A stretch of 64,000 bases of DNA from Phycisphaerales bacterium (lineage in GTDB: Bacteria; Planctomycetota; Phycisphaerae; Phycisphaerales; UBA1924), in the NCBI GenBank assembly GCA_020847535.1, contig JADLBU010000016.1, forward strand, positions 62,001 through 126,000. The letters are read 5' to 3'. The translations under genes were made by a program, and so were the position numbers. Under the pieces are notes generated by a model. It worked only from the letters and a program-made list of their open reading frames with translations, was not told the DNA's origin and searched no databases. Positions 1-9,089 of the stretch are shown one piece after another; positions within the stretch are counted from its first letter, which is position 1, and every line of letters starts with the position of its first letter.

Positions 1-2
1 CC

Positions 3-1436
3 GATGCCCCGGCGGTTCAGCCCGATGACGCCTTGGCCGAGATGTCCTTCGAAGGCACCACGGTGACGCCGGTCCCCGACGAGCGCCAGCAGCTCTCGAT
101 CGCGATCGATGCACGCACCAACACCCTTATCGTCTCGGGCACCGAGGAGTACCTGGACCTGGTGCGCAAGCTGGTCACGGAGCTCGACAGCATCGAGGCC
201 AACGAGCGCGTGCAGTCGGTCTATCACCTGCGCAACGCCCGGGCCAAGGAGATCGAGACCACGCTCCAGTCCTATTTCCAGGGCGACAACCAGAAGTTCC
301 GCGCCACCCTGGGCCCCAATAACATCGGCTCGGTCACCCGCATGCTCGAGCAGGAAGTCACGGTGGTGGGGGATGAGAAGAGCAACCGCCTGGTGATCTC
401 GACTTCACCCAGGTACATCGAACGCGTGATGGAGATCGTCGAGGAGCTGGACTCTTCACCGCCGCAGGTGATGGTCCAGGTTCTGCTCGCCGAGGTCACC
501 ATCGACAGCTCCGACGAGTGGGCTGCCAACATCTCCGTCGGCCCCTTCGGCGGGGATGAATACAACGTCGCAAGCCTGGGCGCCAGCACCGGGGTCGCCA
601 CAGGCCTGGGCGTCCCCAACCTCAGCGTCTCCAGCGCCGATTTCAGCCTCCTCATCCGCGCCCTGGTCGCCCAAGGCAGGCTCGAGATTCTCAGCGAGCC
701 CAAGGTGATGGTCAACAACAACACGCTCGCCAAGATCCAGGTCGGCGATGACGTCGCGCTCGTAGGCAACGTCGAGATCACTCCCCAGGGCGGCACCCGC
801 TCGACCGTGACGCGCCGCGATGTGGGCATCATCCTGAACGTCACTCCCTCGATCAACGCCGACGGCTTCGTGAGGATGGAGATCTCCCCCGAGATCTCGA
901 CGCTCAGCGCGCGCACCACGGAGATCAGCGAGGACTTCAGCTCCCCCGTCATCACCAAGCGAACCCTCTCCACCAACGTGACCGTCAAGGACGGGCAGAG
1001 CGTGGTCATCGGAGGGCTTCTTCAGAGCACCGAGGAGGAGCGCAACACCAAGATTCCAGGATTGGGGGATATCCCGCTGGTCGGTGAGCTCTTCAAGAGC
1101 CGCGACAACCGCAACGTCAAGACCGAGCTCATGGTCATCGTCACGCCCCGCGTCATCCCCGGCCAGACCGGCGGAGGCATCTGGTCAAACGCGACCGCGG
1201 TCAAGCACATGAACGCCGAGCTGATCCGGGAGTTGAGCTCCCCGGCCCCGATCCGGGAGCACCTGTGGCGCAAGCAGGGCAACAGCCTGCCTCCCGAAAC
1301 GATCAAGAAACTGCCCGACGAATCCAGGCCGCGCTTCTCACCCATCGAGGAAGGGGATGAACTCCCACCCCCGGACGACACCACGACGCCCGAGATCGCA
1401 CCCAAGCCGGCGAGCAACAGATCACAACAGCCATGA
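3..1436 (+). CDS. Secretin (GspD/PilQ-type outer-membrane channel), 5' end cut by window
   Basis: The frame is open to the left window edge, so the N-terminus is missing; the TTG at 33 is only an internal candidate start. What remains is about 477 residues: short N-domain repeats (around VYHLRNARAKEIE), then the C-terminal secretin domain. The secretin hallmarks are VQVLLAEVTI, LSEPKVMVNNN, the beta-rich stretch through RRDVGIILNVTP, and GLLQSTEEERNTKIPGLGDI, followed by PLVGELFKSR and the closing ELMVIVTPRVI. Secretins form the gated outer-membrane ring of type II secretion systems or type IV pili. A charged, Pro-rich tail of about 80 residues follows the barrel. The next gene overlaps by 4 bp and encodes a lipoprotein, which might be a pilotin-like partner; that is only inferred from position. 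Whether this is GspD or PilQ cannot be decided from this fragment. Confidence 0.9.
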   Translation, partial: DAPAVQPDDALAEMSFEGTTVTPVPDERQQLSIAIDARTNTLIVSGTEEYLDLVRKLVTELDSIEANERVQSVYHLRNARAKEIETTLQSYFQGDNQKFRATLGPNNIGSVTRMLEQEVTVVGDEKSNRLVISTSPRYIERVMEIVEELDSSPPQVMVQVLLAEVTIDSSDEWAANISVGPFGGDEYNVASLGASTGVATGLGVPNLSVSSADFSLLIRALVAQGRLEILSEPKVMVNNNTLAKIQVGDDVALVGNVEITPQGGTRSTVTRRDVGIILNVTPSINADGFVRMEISPEISTLSARTTEISEDFSSPVITKRTLSTNVTVKDGQSVVIGGLLQSTEEERNTKIPGLGDIPLVGELFKSRDNRNVKTELMVIVTPRVIPGQTGGGIWSNATAVKHMNAELIRELSSPAPIREHLWRKQGNSLPPETIKKLPDESRPRFSPIEEGDELPPPDDTTTPEIAPKPASNRSQQP

Positions 1437-1969
1437 ATATCCACGCACAACATCACATGGTGTCGGGCCCGGTTGCGGCACGGCGAGCGCTGATCTGTAT
1501 CGCGGCGTGCGCCCTGCTGGGAGCGTGCGTCTCGGACGACAAGAAGATCGCCCCGCTCACGGATCAGCCCCAATGGGTCCGGCCCACCAACGTCATCCTG
1601 AACGTCGAGCAGCCCGAGGACCGCAACTCCGACGGCTACGACGACACCATCTTCGTGACGATCTACGTCTTCGATGCCGACTTCCGTGCCCAATCGATCA
1701 AGATCGATTGCAGCTACGACTTCTCGCTGGTGGATTCCAACGGCGCGCCGGCGATGGAATGGCAGGTTCCGCGCGAGGTGGTCAACGCCGCGTATCGCCG
1801 CGAAGCCCCGGGCCCCATGGTCCGCCTCCGGCTCTCGATTCCCCAAGACCGTGCCATCGCTCTAGGGGGTAAACCCTACACGCTCCTCGGCAGGCTGATT
1901 TCGCCCGAGGGCGAGGCGGTCGAAAGCAGCGGTGGGTCATCATTCACGCTGCGTCAGAAGGGCCGCTAG
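1433..1969 (+). CDS. Putative lipoprotein downstream of secretin
   Basis: A 178-residue protein starting at an ATG that overlaps the secretin stop (ATGA), so the two are probably translationally coupled. The N-terminus has Arg17-Arg18, a hydrophobic stretch, and a lipobox LLGAC with Cys32 as the likely lipidated residue. The mature part (NVILNVEQPEDRNSDGYDD, then a beta-rich segment) shows no family I recognise. The NSDGYDDTIFV stretch resembles an acidic calcium-loop-like turn, but this is weak. Its position suggests an accessory lipoprotein of the same secretion or pilus apparatus. Confidence 0.75.
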   Translation: MNIHAQHHMVSGPVAARRALICIAACALLGACVSDDKKIAPLTDQPQWVRPTNVILNVEQPEDRNSDGYDDTIFVTIYVFDADFRAQSIKIDCSYDFSLVDSNGAPAMEWQVPREVVNAAYRREAPGPMVRLRLSIPQDRAIALGGKPYTLLGRLISPEGEAVESSGGSSFTLRQKGR

Positions 1970-2124
1970 ACCCGTTCCAGGGTGTGTGCCCGCGACGGCG
2001 ATCGGTCTTAGCGCGATCTGAATCACCGGGACGCTCAGGACCGGACACCGACTCTCTACCCTGATCCCATCGGATGGAAGTCGCCGGATGCACCGGCATG
2101 TTTGGTAATTACTAAGGAATACTC

Positions 2125-3180
2125 ATGGCTGCTCTGCGATCCTGTCTCGCGTCCGTTCTGATGTCGGCGCTGGTTTGCACCGTTGGTCTCGCACCCACCG
2201 CCGCGGCTCAGGACAAGGTTGTCAAGATCGATGGGTCGAGCACCGTGTTCCCCGTGACCGAGGCCGTCGCCGAGGAGTTCCAGGCCGCCCAGAAGGGCGC
2301 TGTCAAGGTGACGGTCGGCATCTCCGGAACCGGCGGAGGCTTCAAGAAATTTGTTCGCGGCGAGATCGACATCGCCGATGCCTCGCGGCCGATCTCGGCC
2401 GAGGAGATGCTCGCCGCCAAGGAAGGCGGCATCGAGTACATCGAACTGCCGATCTGCTTTGACGCCCTCACCGTCGCGATCAACCCCCGGAACACCTGGT
2501 GCGACTCGATGACCGTCGAGGAGCTCAAGAAGCTCTGGGAGCCCGGTGCCCAAGGCAAGGTCACCAAGTGGAGCCAGATCCGCGCGGGCTGGCCCGATGA
2601 GAAGATCGAACTCTTCGGCGCTGGGACCGATTCGGGCACCTTCGATTACTTCACCGAGGCCGTGGTCGGCAAGGCCAAGAGCAGCCGCGGGGATTACACC
2701 GCGTCCGAGGACGACAACGTCCTGGTCCGGGGTATCGAGGGCAACAGGTTTGCCCTCGGCTACATCCCATATGCGTACTTCGCCCCGCACGCCAAGCGGA
2801 TGAAGGCTGTCAAGGTTGACTGGGAGAAGGATGCGCTCCCCGCCATGGAGCCGTCCATGGACAACGTGATCGCCGGCAAGTACAACCCGCTGTCCCGGCC
2901 CCTGTTCATCTACATCAACAAGAAGGCCCTCGTCACCAAGCCGGAGGTCAAGGCATTCGCGGAGTTCTACGTTCAGAACGTCGCCGAGCTCGCCGAGGAG
3001 GTCAAGTACCTGCCGCTGCCCAGCATGGCGTACCAGACCTGCGGCGATCGCCTGGCGTCGCTCAAGACTGGCACCGCCTTCGGCGGTCACACCGAGGTCG
3101 GGCTCCCCGTCGAAGAGATCATGAAGCGCGAGCCTGTCAACGAGCCCCGCAAGGCTCCCAAGCAGGAAGAGAAGAAGTAG
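2125..3180 (+). CDS. pstS: Phosphate ABC transporter substrate-binding protein PstS
   Basis: A 351-residue periplasmic protein. Residues 1 to about 28 form a Sec signal peptide ending in AAAQ. The mature N-terminus IDGSSTVFPVTEAVAEEF and the segment GISGTGGGFKKFVRGEIDIA are the phosphate-binding loops of the PstS family (the SST and SGTGGG turns contact phosphate), and GAGTDSGTFDYF is the second lobe signature. The C-terminal 15 residues are charged and Lys/Glu-rich. It is the first gene of pstSCAB and is separated from pstC by a strong hairpin, which usually lets the binding protein be made in excess over the membrane parts. I could not confirm a Pho box upstream of the ATG. No phoU or phoBR lies in the window. 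Confidence 0.95.
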   Translation: MAALRSCLASVLMSALVCTVGLAPTAAAQDKVVKIDGSSTVFPVTEAVAEEFQAAQKGAVKVTVGISGTGGGFKKFVRGEIDIADASRPISAEEMLAAKEGGIEYIELPICFDALTVAINPRNTWCDSMTVEELKKLWEPGAQGKVTKWSQIRAGWPDEKIELFGAGTDSGTFDYFTEAVVGKAKSSRGDYTASEDDNVLVRGIEGNRFALGYIPYAYFAPHAKRMKAVKVDWEKDALPAMEPSMDNVIAGKYNPLSRPLFIYINKKALVTKPEVKAFAEFYVQNVAELAEEVKYLPLPSMAYQTCGDRLASLKTGTAFGGHTEVGLPVEEIMKREPVNEPRKAPKQEEKK

Positions 3181-3192
3181 AATGCAGACCCG

Positions 3193-3218
3193 CCCGGCCT
3201 TCCGACAGGAAGGCCGGG
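3193..3218 (+). terminator. pstS-pstC intergenic stem-loop (attenuator or mRNA stabiliser)
   Basis: A perfect 11-bp stem, CCCGGCCTTCC (3193-3203) with GGAAGGCCGGG (3208-3218), closes a 4-base loop GACA. It begins 13 bases after the pstS stop and ends 16 bases before the pstC ATG. The T-run after it is weak (AACTTTGACTT), so it is more likely a leaky terminator or 3'-end protector than a full stop. Confidence 0.7.
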
Positions 3219-3234
3219 AACTTTGACTTCGCAC

Positions 3235-4203
3235 ATGTCCACGATTCTGTCCGATAATCCCGTCAGCGGCGGAATCGCGGGCTCTCGCAACGGCGGCCTG
3301 CTGCCGCCGCTGCGTTCGCGGTCCCTTCTGGGACGACTGGCGGAACGCTTCATCGAATCCGGTCTGCTGCTCGCCGCGGCATTCTCCGTCCTGATTACCG
3401 GTGGCATCGTCTTTGTCCTCGTCAGCGAGTCGCTCCCGTTCTTCCGACATGTCTCAGCCCGTGAGTTTCTCACCGATCGCCTGTGGACCCCGATGTTCGC
3501 CGATCCCCACCACGGGATCATGCCGCTCGTTGCCGGCACTCTCACAACCACGGCGGTCGCCCTGCTCGTCGCGATGCCGGTCGGCACCCTGATCGCCGTC
3601 TGGCTGAGCGAGTTTGCCCCCTCTCGCCTCCGCGAAGTACTGAAGCCCGCCCTCGAGCTGCTCGCGGCGGTTCCCACCGTCGTCTACGGCTACTTCGCGG
3701 TGGACTTCGTCACGCCGGCGCTGCAGGCCTTCATCCCCGATCTCCCGACATTCAACATGCTCGGGCCCGGGATCGTCATGGGGGTCATGATCATCCCCTA
3801 CGTGAGCTCCCTGAGCGAGGATGCCATCCGCGCGGTGCCCATGCTGCTCCGGGAAGGGTCCTATGCCCTCGGCGCCGGCAAGTTCACGACCGCGATGCGT
3901 GTCGTCTATCCTGCCGCCTTCTCCGGGATCGCATCCGCGTACGTCTTGGCGATCTCGCGGGCAGTCGGCGAGACGATGATTGTCGCGATCGCCGCGGGGC
4001 AGCAGCCCAACCTGTCGTTCAATCCTCTCGACCCGGCGGCGACCATCACCGCGTTCATCGTTCAGGTGAGCCTCGGGGACCTGCCGCACGGGAGCATCGG
4101 ATACCAGTCGATCTTCGCCGCGGGCGTCACGTTGTTCGTGATGACGCTGGGGTTCAATATCATCGGTGCCGTGATGCGGCGCCGGTATCGGCAGGCGTAC
4201 TAA
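3235..4203 (+). CDS. pstC: Phosphate ABC transporter permease PstC
   Basis: A 322-residue inner-membrane permease. The ATG at 3235 is preferred; a TTG at 3223 in the same frame would add four residues. The first membrane helix lies near residues 35-60. The family signature runs through PHHGIMPLVAGTLTTTAVALLVAMPVG, and the EAA-type coupling loop around REGSYALGAGKFTTAMRVVYPAAFSGI contacts the ATPase. ISRAVGETMIVAIAAGQQPN is typical of PstC. With PstA it forms the membrane channel of the high-affinity phosphate importer. pstA starts 3 bases after its stop. Confidence 0.93.
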   Translation: MSTILSDNPVSGGIAGSRNGGLLPPLRSRSLLGRLAERFIESGLLLAAAFSVLITGGIVFVLVSESLPFFRHVSAREFLTDRLWTPMFADPHHGIMPLVAGTLTTTAVALLVAMPVGTLIAVWLSEFAPSRLREVLKPALELLAAVPTVVYGYFAVDFVTPALQAFIPDLPTFNMLGPGIVMGVMIIPYVSSLSEDAIRAVPMLLREGSYALGAGKFTTAMRVVYPAAFSGIASAYVLAISRAVGETMIVAIAAGQQPNLSFNPLDPAATITAFIVQVSLGDLPHGSIGYQSIFAAGVTLFVMTLGFNIIGAVMRRRYRQAY

Positions 4204-4206
4204 CGC

Positions 4207-5121
4207 ATGATCGTCACCGATCGATTCATCGCCAGGACGCGGCTTCAGGACCGGGCTTTCTCGGTGCTCGGGGCCACGCTGACGGTCGGCGCCATGCTCT
4301 TCCTGGGCATCCTGCTCTTTGACCTGGCCCGGGATGGGCTGTCGCGCATCGATTGGCAGTTCCTTACATCCTTCCCATCGCGCCGGCCCGGGATGGCGGG
4401 CGTTCTCTCCGCGTGGGTCGGTTCGCTCCTCATCATGCTCGTCACGGCCGTGACGGCGATCCCTCTGGGGATCGCGGCCGGCGTCTATCTCGAGGAGTAC
4501 GCCCGCAAGAACTGGTTCGCGACGGCGATCGAGATCAACATCACCAACCTGGCGGGTGTTCCCTCGATCATCTTCGGGCTGATGGCCCTGGGCCTGTTCG
4601 TGTTCCGGTTCAATTTCGGCCAGAGCATCCTTGCCGGCGGCCTGACGCTCGGCTGCCTCATCTTGCCGATCGTCATTGTCTCGACTCGCGAGGCGCTGCG
4701 GACCATCCCACGCGGCATGCGCGAGGCCGCCTACGCACTCGGCGCCACGCGCTGGCAGGTCGCTCGCCATCACCTTCTCCCCTATTCGCTGCCGGGGATC
4801 GCGACGGGTGTCATCATCGCGATCTCGCGCGCCATCGGGGAGACCGCGCCCCTCATCACCATCGGTGCGCTCACCTTCATCGCCTTCCTCCCGCCCGCGC
4901 CCGTCACTCTCGACCCCGAGTTTGCCGTCCAGCCGCTGAAGTGGGTGTGGTCCCCGTTCACCGTGCTTCCGATCCAGATGTTCAACTGGGTTTCTCGACC
5001 TGGTGATGACTTCCTGCGGAACGCCGCCGCGACCGGCATCATCCTGATTGGCCTCACGCTTACCATGAACGCCGTCGCCGTGGTTCTCAGGTACCGGATG
5101 CGCAGGAGAATCAAATGGTGA
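4207..5121 (+). CDS. pstA: Phosphate ABC transporter permease PstA
   Basis: A 304-residue permease with about six membrane helices. The PstA signatures are [44 protein letters not shown], and the coupling loop [28 protein letters not shown] followed by [16 protein letters not shown]. It pairs with PstC in the phosphate importer. The gene sits 3 bases after pstC, and its TGA stop overlaps the pstB start (ATGGTGA), which implies coupled translation. Confidence 0.94.
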   Translation: MIVTDRFIARTRLQDRAFSVLGATLTVGAMLFLGILLFDLARDGLSRIDWQFLTSFPSRRPGMAGVLSAWVGSLLIMLVTAVTAIPLGIAAGVYLEEYARKNWFATAIEINITNLAGVPSIIFGLMALGLFVFRFNFGQSILAGGLTLGCLILPIVIVSTREALRTIPRGMREAAYALGATRWQVARHHLLPYSLPGIATGVIIAISRAIGETAPLITIGALTFIAFLPPAPVTLDPEFAVQPLKWVWSPFTVLPIQMFNWVSRPGDDFLRNAAATGIILIGLTLTMNAVAVVLRYRMRRRIKW

Positions 5122-6008
5122 CCAGCGCAGCACCCCGACACGCCGCGCCTCCAGTCCACGCCGGACCAGCACGCATGACCGCCACTCCACCGCCCATCCC
5201 GACGTTGCTGGACTCCGACGTTGTTCGACCAGCGCCGCCGGCCTCCCGCGCGATCAAGGCCCAGGTCGAGAACTTCAGCTTCTTCTACAGCACGGTGCAG
5301 GCGCTCGCCGACGTCAGCCTCCCCTTCCGGGAGCGGGCGATCACTGCGTTGATCGGCCCCTCGGGCTGCGGAAAGACGACGCTGCTGCGGTGCTTCAACC
5401 GCATGCACGATCTCTACCCCGGCAACCGCTACGTCGGCCGGATCCTGCTCCACCCCGACAATCTCAACATCGTCGCCCGCGAGGTCGATCCGATCTCGCT
5501 GCGGATGCGCATCAGCATGGTGTTCCAGAAGCCCAATCCCTTCCCGAAGTCCATCTTCGAGAATGTCGCGTACGGGCTCCGCCTTCGCGGCATCCGCTCC
5601 CGATCCGAGCTTGAAGGCCGCATCCAGGTCGCTCTTGAGGATGCCGCGCTGTGGGGCGAGGTGAAGGACCGCCTCCGCAAGCCGGCGTATGACCTCTCCG
5701 GCGGACAGCAGCAGCGGCTGTGCATCGCCCGCGCGCTTGCCAACGAGCCCGAGGTGCTGCTGCTCGATGAACCGACCTCAGCCCTCGATCCGATCGCCAC
5801 CTCGCGCATCGAAGACCTCATCGTCGAGCTCAAGGAACGCGTCACGATCGCGATCGTCACCCACAACATGCAGCAGGCCGCCCGAATCAGCGACTACACC
5901 GCGTTCATGTACCTGGGCAAGCTGATCGAGTACGGGGCGACCGCGGAGGTCTTCCAGAATCCCAAGTGCAAGGAAACGGAAGACTATGTGACGGGTCGTT
6001 TTGGATAG
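5115..6008 (+). CDS. pstB: Phosphate ABC transporter ATPase PstB
   Basis: A 297-residue ABC ATPase. Walker [10 protein letters not shown] lies near residues 81-89, PstB-specific RCFNRMHDL follows, then the signature [16 protein letters not shown], Walker [13 protein letters not shown] and H-loop [10 protein letters not shown]. It energises phosphate import through PstCA. The start overlaps pstA by 7 bp. An extra stretch of about 40 Ala/Pro-rich residues precedes the ABC fold, so the ATG at 5175 is a possible alternative. The operon stops here without phoU, unlike the common pstSCAB-phoU arrangement. Confidence 0.95.
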   Translation: MVTSAAPRHAAPPVHAGPARMTATPPPIPTLLDSDVVRPAPPASRAIKAQVENFSFFYSTVQALADVSLPFRERAITALIGPSGCGKTTLLRCFNRMHDLYPGNRYVGRILLHPDNLNIVAREVDPISLRMRISMVFQKPNPFPKSIFENVAYGLRLRGIRSRSELEGRIQVALEDAALWGEVKDRLRKPAYDLSGGQQQRLCIARALANEPEVLLLDEPTSALDPIATSRIEDLIVELKERVTIAIVTHNMQQAARISDYTAFMYLGKLIEYGATAEVFQNPKCKETEDYVTGRFG

Positions 6009-6158
6009 GCAGCGAAACAACGCGACACGTGGTGACAAACTCCGAATCTCACCCGGCCCATAAGTCGATTTGCCTATCATCCCGCCCGCGCGAGAGGCAA
6101 TTCCGCTCCTTTATATTCGGGATCCTTTCGGTATCGCGGGCCAGGGGTTGATCCGTCC

Positions 6159-9038
6159 ATGACCACCGCGCCACGAGCCATCTCACCCGCAGTCAACGGC
6201 TGGAACGCCGAGTACCTCGATGAGCAGTACGCCCGCTTCCGGGCCGATCCTGCCTCCGTCTCGGCCGACCTGAAGGCCTTCTTCCAGGGGTTCGACCTGG
6301 GCGTCTCCATGCCCTCGGCCAACGGCGCTGCCGCCCCCGCCAAGCAGGCGACCGGAACCGCCTCGAACTTCCAAGCCAACGTCGATTCGCTGATCTCGGC
6401 CTATCGCCACCTCGGCCACATCGCCGCCCACCTCGATCCCTTCGGCCGGGAGCCCGAGCGCCCCGAGCAGTTCTCCCTCGAGTACCACGGCCTTTCAAAG
6501 GCTGATCTCTCTCGCGATGTCAGCGCCTCGCTCATGGGCATGGATGGCACGGTCACGCTGGGTGAACTCGTGGACCGGCTAGAGAAGACCTACTGCCGCA
6601 CCATCGGCTTGGAATTCACCCACATCCCCGACGCCAAGGAGCGTCAGTGGTTCATCGACAACTTCGAACGCACCCAGGGCCAGACGCCCCTCTCGCGCGA
6701 GCAGCGCCTCGGCGTCCTGGAGCAACTGATCGCCTCCGAAGGCTTCGAGCGTTTCATGCAGAAGCGCTACCCCGGCGATAAGCGATTCAGCCTGGAAGGC
6801 GGGGAGACCACCATCCCGCTCATCAACTTCATGCTCGAGTCGGCGACCGGCATGGGCGTCGATGAGGTCGTGATCGGCATGGCCCATCGCGGACGGCTCA
6901 ACGTCCTCAACAACGTGATGGGCAAGACCTACGAGCAGATCTTCACCGAGTTCGAGGACAACTGGGAAGAGGGGTTCGCCGACGGCGGGGGTGATGTCAA
7001 GTACCACCGCGGCTACTCCGGAGAACGCACCTTCCCCAGCGGCAAGAAGCTCCACCTCGCGCTCTCCAGCAACCCCAGCCACCTCGAGTCGGTCAACGGC
7101 GTGGTGCTCGGCCGCTGCCGCGCCAAGCAGCGTCTCCGCGGCGACACCGATCGCGTGCGCGTCATACCCCTGCTCATCCACGGGGATGCCGCACTCTCCG
7201 GCCAGGGTGTGGTCGCCGAGTGCCTGAACTACTCCCAGCTCGAAGGCTACACCGTCGGCGGCTCGGTCCATGTCGTCATCAACAACCTCATCGGCTTCAC
7301 CACCATCCCCGAGGATGCCCGCTCGACCCGCTACTGCACCGATGTCGCCAAGATGATCGATGCCCCCGTGCTGCATGTGAACGGCGATGACCCCGAGGCC
7401 GCGGCCGCCGCGGCGCTGCTGGCGATCCGGTATCGCCAGCAGTTCAAGAAGGATGTCTTCATCGACCTGGTCTGCTTCCGCAAGTACGGCCACAACGAGC
7501 AGGACGAGCAGAGCTTCACCCAGCCCATCCTGGCGAACCTGATCAAGCAGCACCCCGGCGTGCTCGCCCGCTTCAAGGAGCGGCTGGTCGCCGAGGGTCT
7601 GGTCACTCAGGCCGATGTCGATGCGATCACAGAGCGTCTCAACAAGTCCCTCGAAGATGCCCAGGCCAAGGCCAAGAGCCGTCCGCACGATCCCACGATC
7701 GACCCCGCCGGCCAGCGCTGGAAGGGGATCACCAGCCGCTACACCTTCGAGCCCGCCAAGACCGGCGTCAGCATGGAGGCGCTTGAAGAAGTCTGCCAGG
7801 CGATGGCCCGGACCCCCGATGGTTTCAACGTCAACCCCAAGCTCAAGGGCCTCATCGAGCAGCGCGGCTCGCTGACCAAGCCCAAGGATGCGGGCCTCAA
7901 TATTGCCCATGCCGATGCCGAGCAACTGGCGATCGGAACGCTGCTCATCGAGGGCGTCCCCGTGCGCCTCTCGGGCCAGGACTGCCGCCGCGGCACGTTC
8001 ACGCAGCGCCACGCCGTGCTCCGTGACTTCATCACCGGCAGGCCCTACATCCCGCTCAACAACCTGCGCGAGATGGGCCTGCCCGGAAGCGGTGAATCCG
8101 AGCCCGGCACGATCGCCGCCGATGGCAAGGCCCGCCAGGCCCGCTACTGCGTCTACGACAGCCCGCTGAGCGAATACTCCGTGCTCGCCTACGACTACGG
8201 CTACTCGCTCGCCGACCCGAACATGCTCGTGATGTGGGAGGCCCAGTTCGGCGATTTCGACAACGGGGCCCAGGTCATCATCGATCAGTACCTGGCCGCC
8301 GGCGAGATCAAGTGGGACCGCTGGTCGGGCCTGGTCATGCTCCTGCCCCACGGCTACGAGGGCGCGGGTCCCGAGCACTCCTCCAGCCGCCTGGAGCGAT
8401 TCCTGCTGCTGTGCGCCCAGGACAACATGCAAGTCGCCCATCCCTCGACCGCCGCGCAGATGTTCCACCTCCTGCGCCGGCAGGTGAAGCGCAACTTCCG
8501 CAAGCCCCTGATCGTCGCCACGCCCAAGAAGATGCTCCGCGACTTCACCAGCCGCATCGAGGAGCTGGTCGATGGCCGCTTCCACGAGATCCTCGACGAT
8601 CCGATGTTCACGGCGGGTTCTAACGGCGCGAAATCCAAGACGCCAGACCGCAAGGGCGTCAAGCGAGTGATCCTCTGCTCCGGCAAGCTCTACCACGAGC
8701 TCGCCGAGCGCCGCACGCTGCTCTCCAAGATCGACATAGCGCTCGTCCGCATCGAGCAGCTCTACCCGCTGCACACCAAGCGCCTCGCTGAGGTACTGGG
8801 GAGCTATCCCAAGTCCGCCGAACGGGTCTGGGTGCAGGAGGAACCGCGCAACGCCGGCGCCTGGTCATTCATGTACGAGACCGTCCGCCAGAAGCTGGGA
8901 GTCGAACTGCCCTACATCGGCCGCGAGGCCAGCGCCAGCCCCGCGACCGGCTCCAAGCACCTGCACTACGTCCAGCAGGAGGCGATCCTGACCGCGGCGA
9001 TCGGCGCCAAGCCCAAGGGCGCCAAGTCCGATCACTGA
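6159..9038 (+). CDS. sucA: 2-oxoglutarate dehydrogenase E1 component
   Basis: A 959-residue thiamine-diphosphate enzyme that decarboxylates 2-oxoglutarate in the TCA cycle. The N-terminal segment NAEYLDEQYARFRADP with AFFQGF is typical of bacterial SucA. Core motifs are GMAHRGRLNVL, HGDAALSGQGVVAE, FTQPILANLIKQHPGVL, the transketolase-like C-half with RLSGQDCRRGTF, and LPHGYEGAGPEHSSSRLERF. The C-terminal RVWVQEEPRNAGAW is also characteristic. It is followed 51 bases later by the E2 gene sucB. No E3 (dihydrolipoamide dehydrogenase) gene lies in the window, so E3 is presumably elsewhere and shared with other complexes. Confidence 0.96.
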   Translation: MTTAPRAISPAVNGWNAEYLDEQYARFRADPASVSADLKAFFQGFDLGVSMPSANGAAAPAKQATGTASNFQANVDSLISAYRHLGHIAAHLDPFGREPERPEQFSLEYHGLSKADLSRDVSASLMGMDGTVTLGELVDRLEKTYCRTIGLEFTHIPDAKERQWFIDNFERTQGQTPLSREQRLGVLEQLIASEGFERFMQKRYPGDKRFSLEGGETTIPLINFMLESATGMGVDEVVIGMAHRGRLNVLNNVMGKTYEQIFTEFEDNWEEGFADGGGDVKYHRGYSGERTFPSGKKLHLALSSNPSHLESVNGVVLGRCRAKQRLRGDTDRVRVIPLLIHGDAALSGQGVVAECLNYSQLEGYTVGGSVHVVINNLIGFTTIPEDARSTRYCTDVAKMIDAPVLHVNGDDPEAAAAAALLAIRYRQQFKKDVFIDLVCFRKYGHNEQDEQSFTQPILANLIKQHPGVLARFKERLVAEGLVTQADVDAITERLNKSLEDAQAKAKSRPHDPTIDPAGQRWKGITSRYTFEPAKTGVSMEALEEVCQAMARTPDGFNVNPKLKGLIEQRGSLTKPKDAGLNIAHADAEQLAIGTLLIEGVPVRLSGQDCRRGTFTQRHAVLRDFITGRPYIPLNNLREMGLPGSGESEPGTIAADGKARQARYCVYDSPLSEYSVLAYDYGYSLADPNMLVMWEAQFGDFDNGAQVIIDQYLAAGEIKWDRWSGLVMLLPHGYEGAGPEHSSSRLERFLLLCAQDNMQVAHPSTAAQMFHLLRRQVKRNFRKPLIVATPKKMLRDFTSRIEELVDGRFHEILDDPMFTAGSNGAKSKTPDRKGVKRVILCSGKLYHELAERRTLLSKIDIALVRIEQLYPLHTKRLAEVLGSYPKSAERVWVQEEPRNAGAWSFMYETVRQKLGVELPYIGREASASPATGSKHLHYVQQEAILTAAIGAKPKGAKSDH

Positions 9039-9089
9039 ACCGAACCGATCGCGGCCGCACGCCGCGCCTGACCGACGACGAGACTACCC

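Noticed and set aside
2060-2124. Pho box upstream of pstS
   Set aside because: No pair of direct repeats matching the known PhoB pattern could be seen before the pstS ATG.
3454-5190. A 578-codon minus-strand frame across pstC and pstA
   Set aside because: It is the antisense shadow of two well-supported permease genes and encodes an Arg/Asp/Gly-rich sequence without a fold.
6579-8774. A 731-codon open frame on the minus strand inside sucA
   Set aside because: It mirrors the codon bias of sucA on the other strand in GC-rich DNA; its protein is a low-complexity acidic sequence with no family motif, while sucA is unmistakable.
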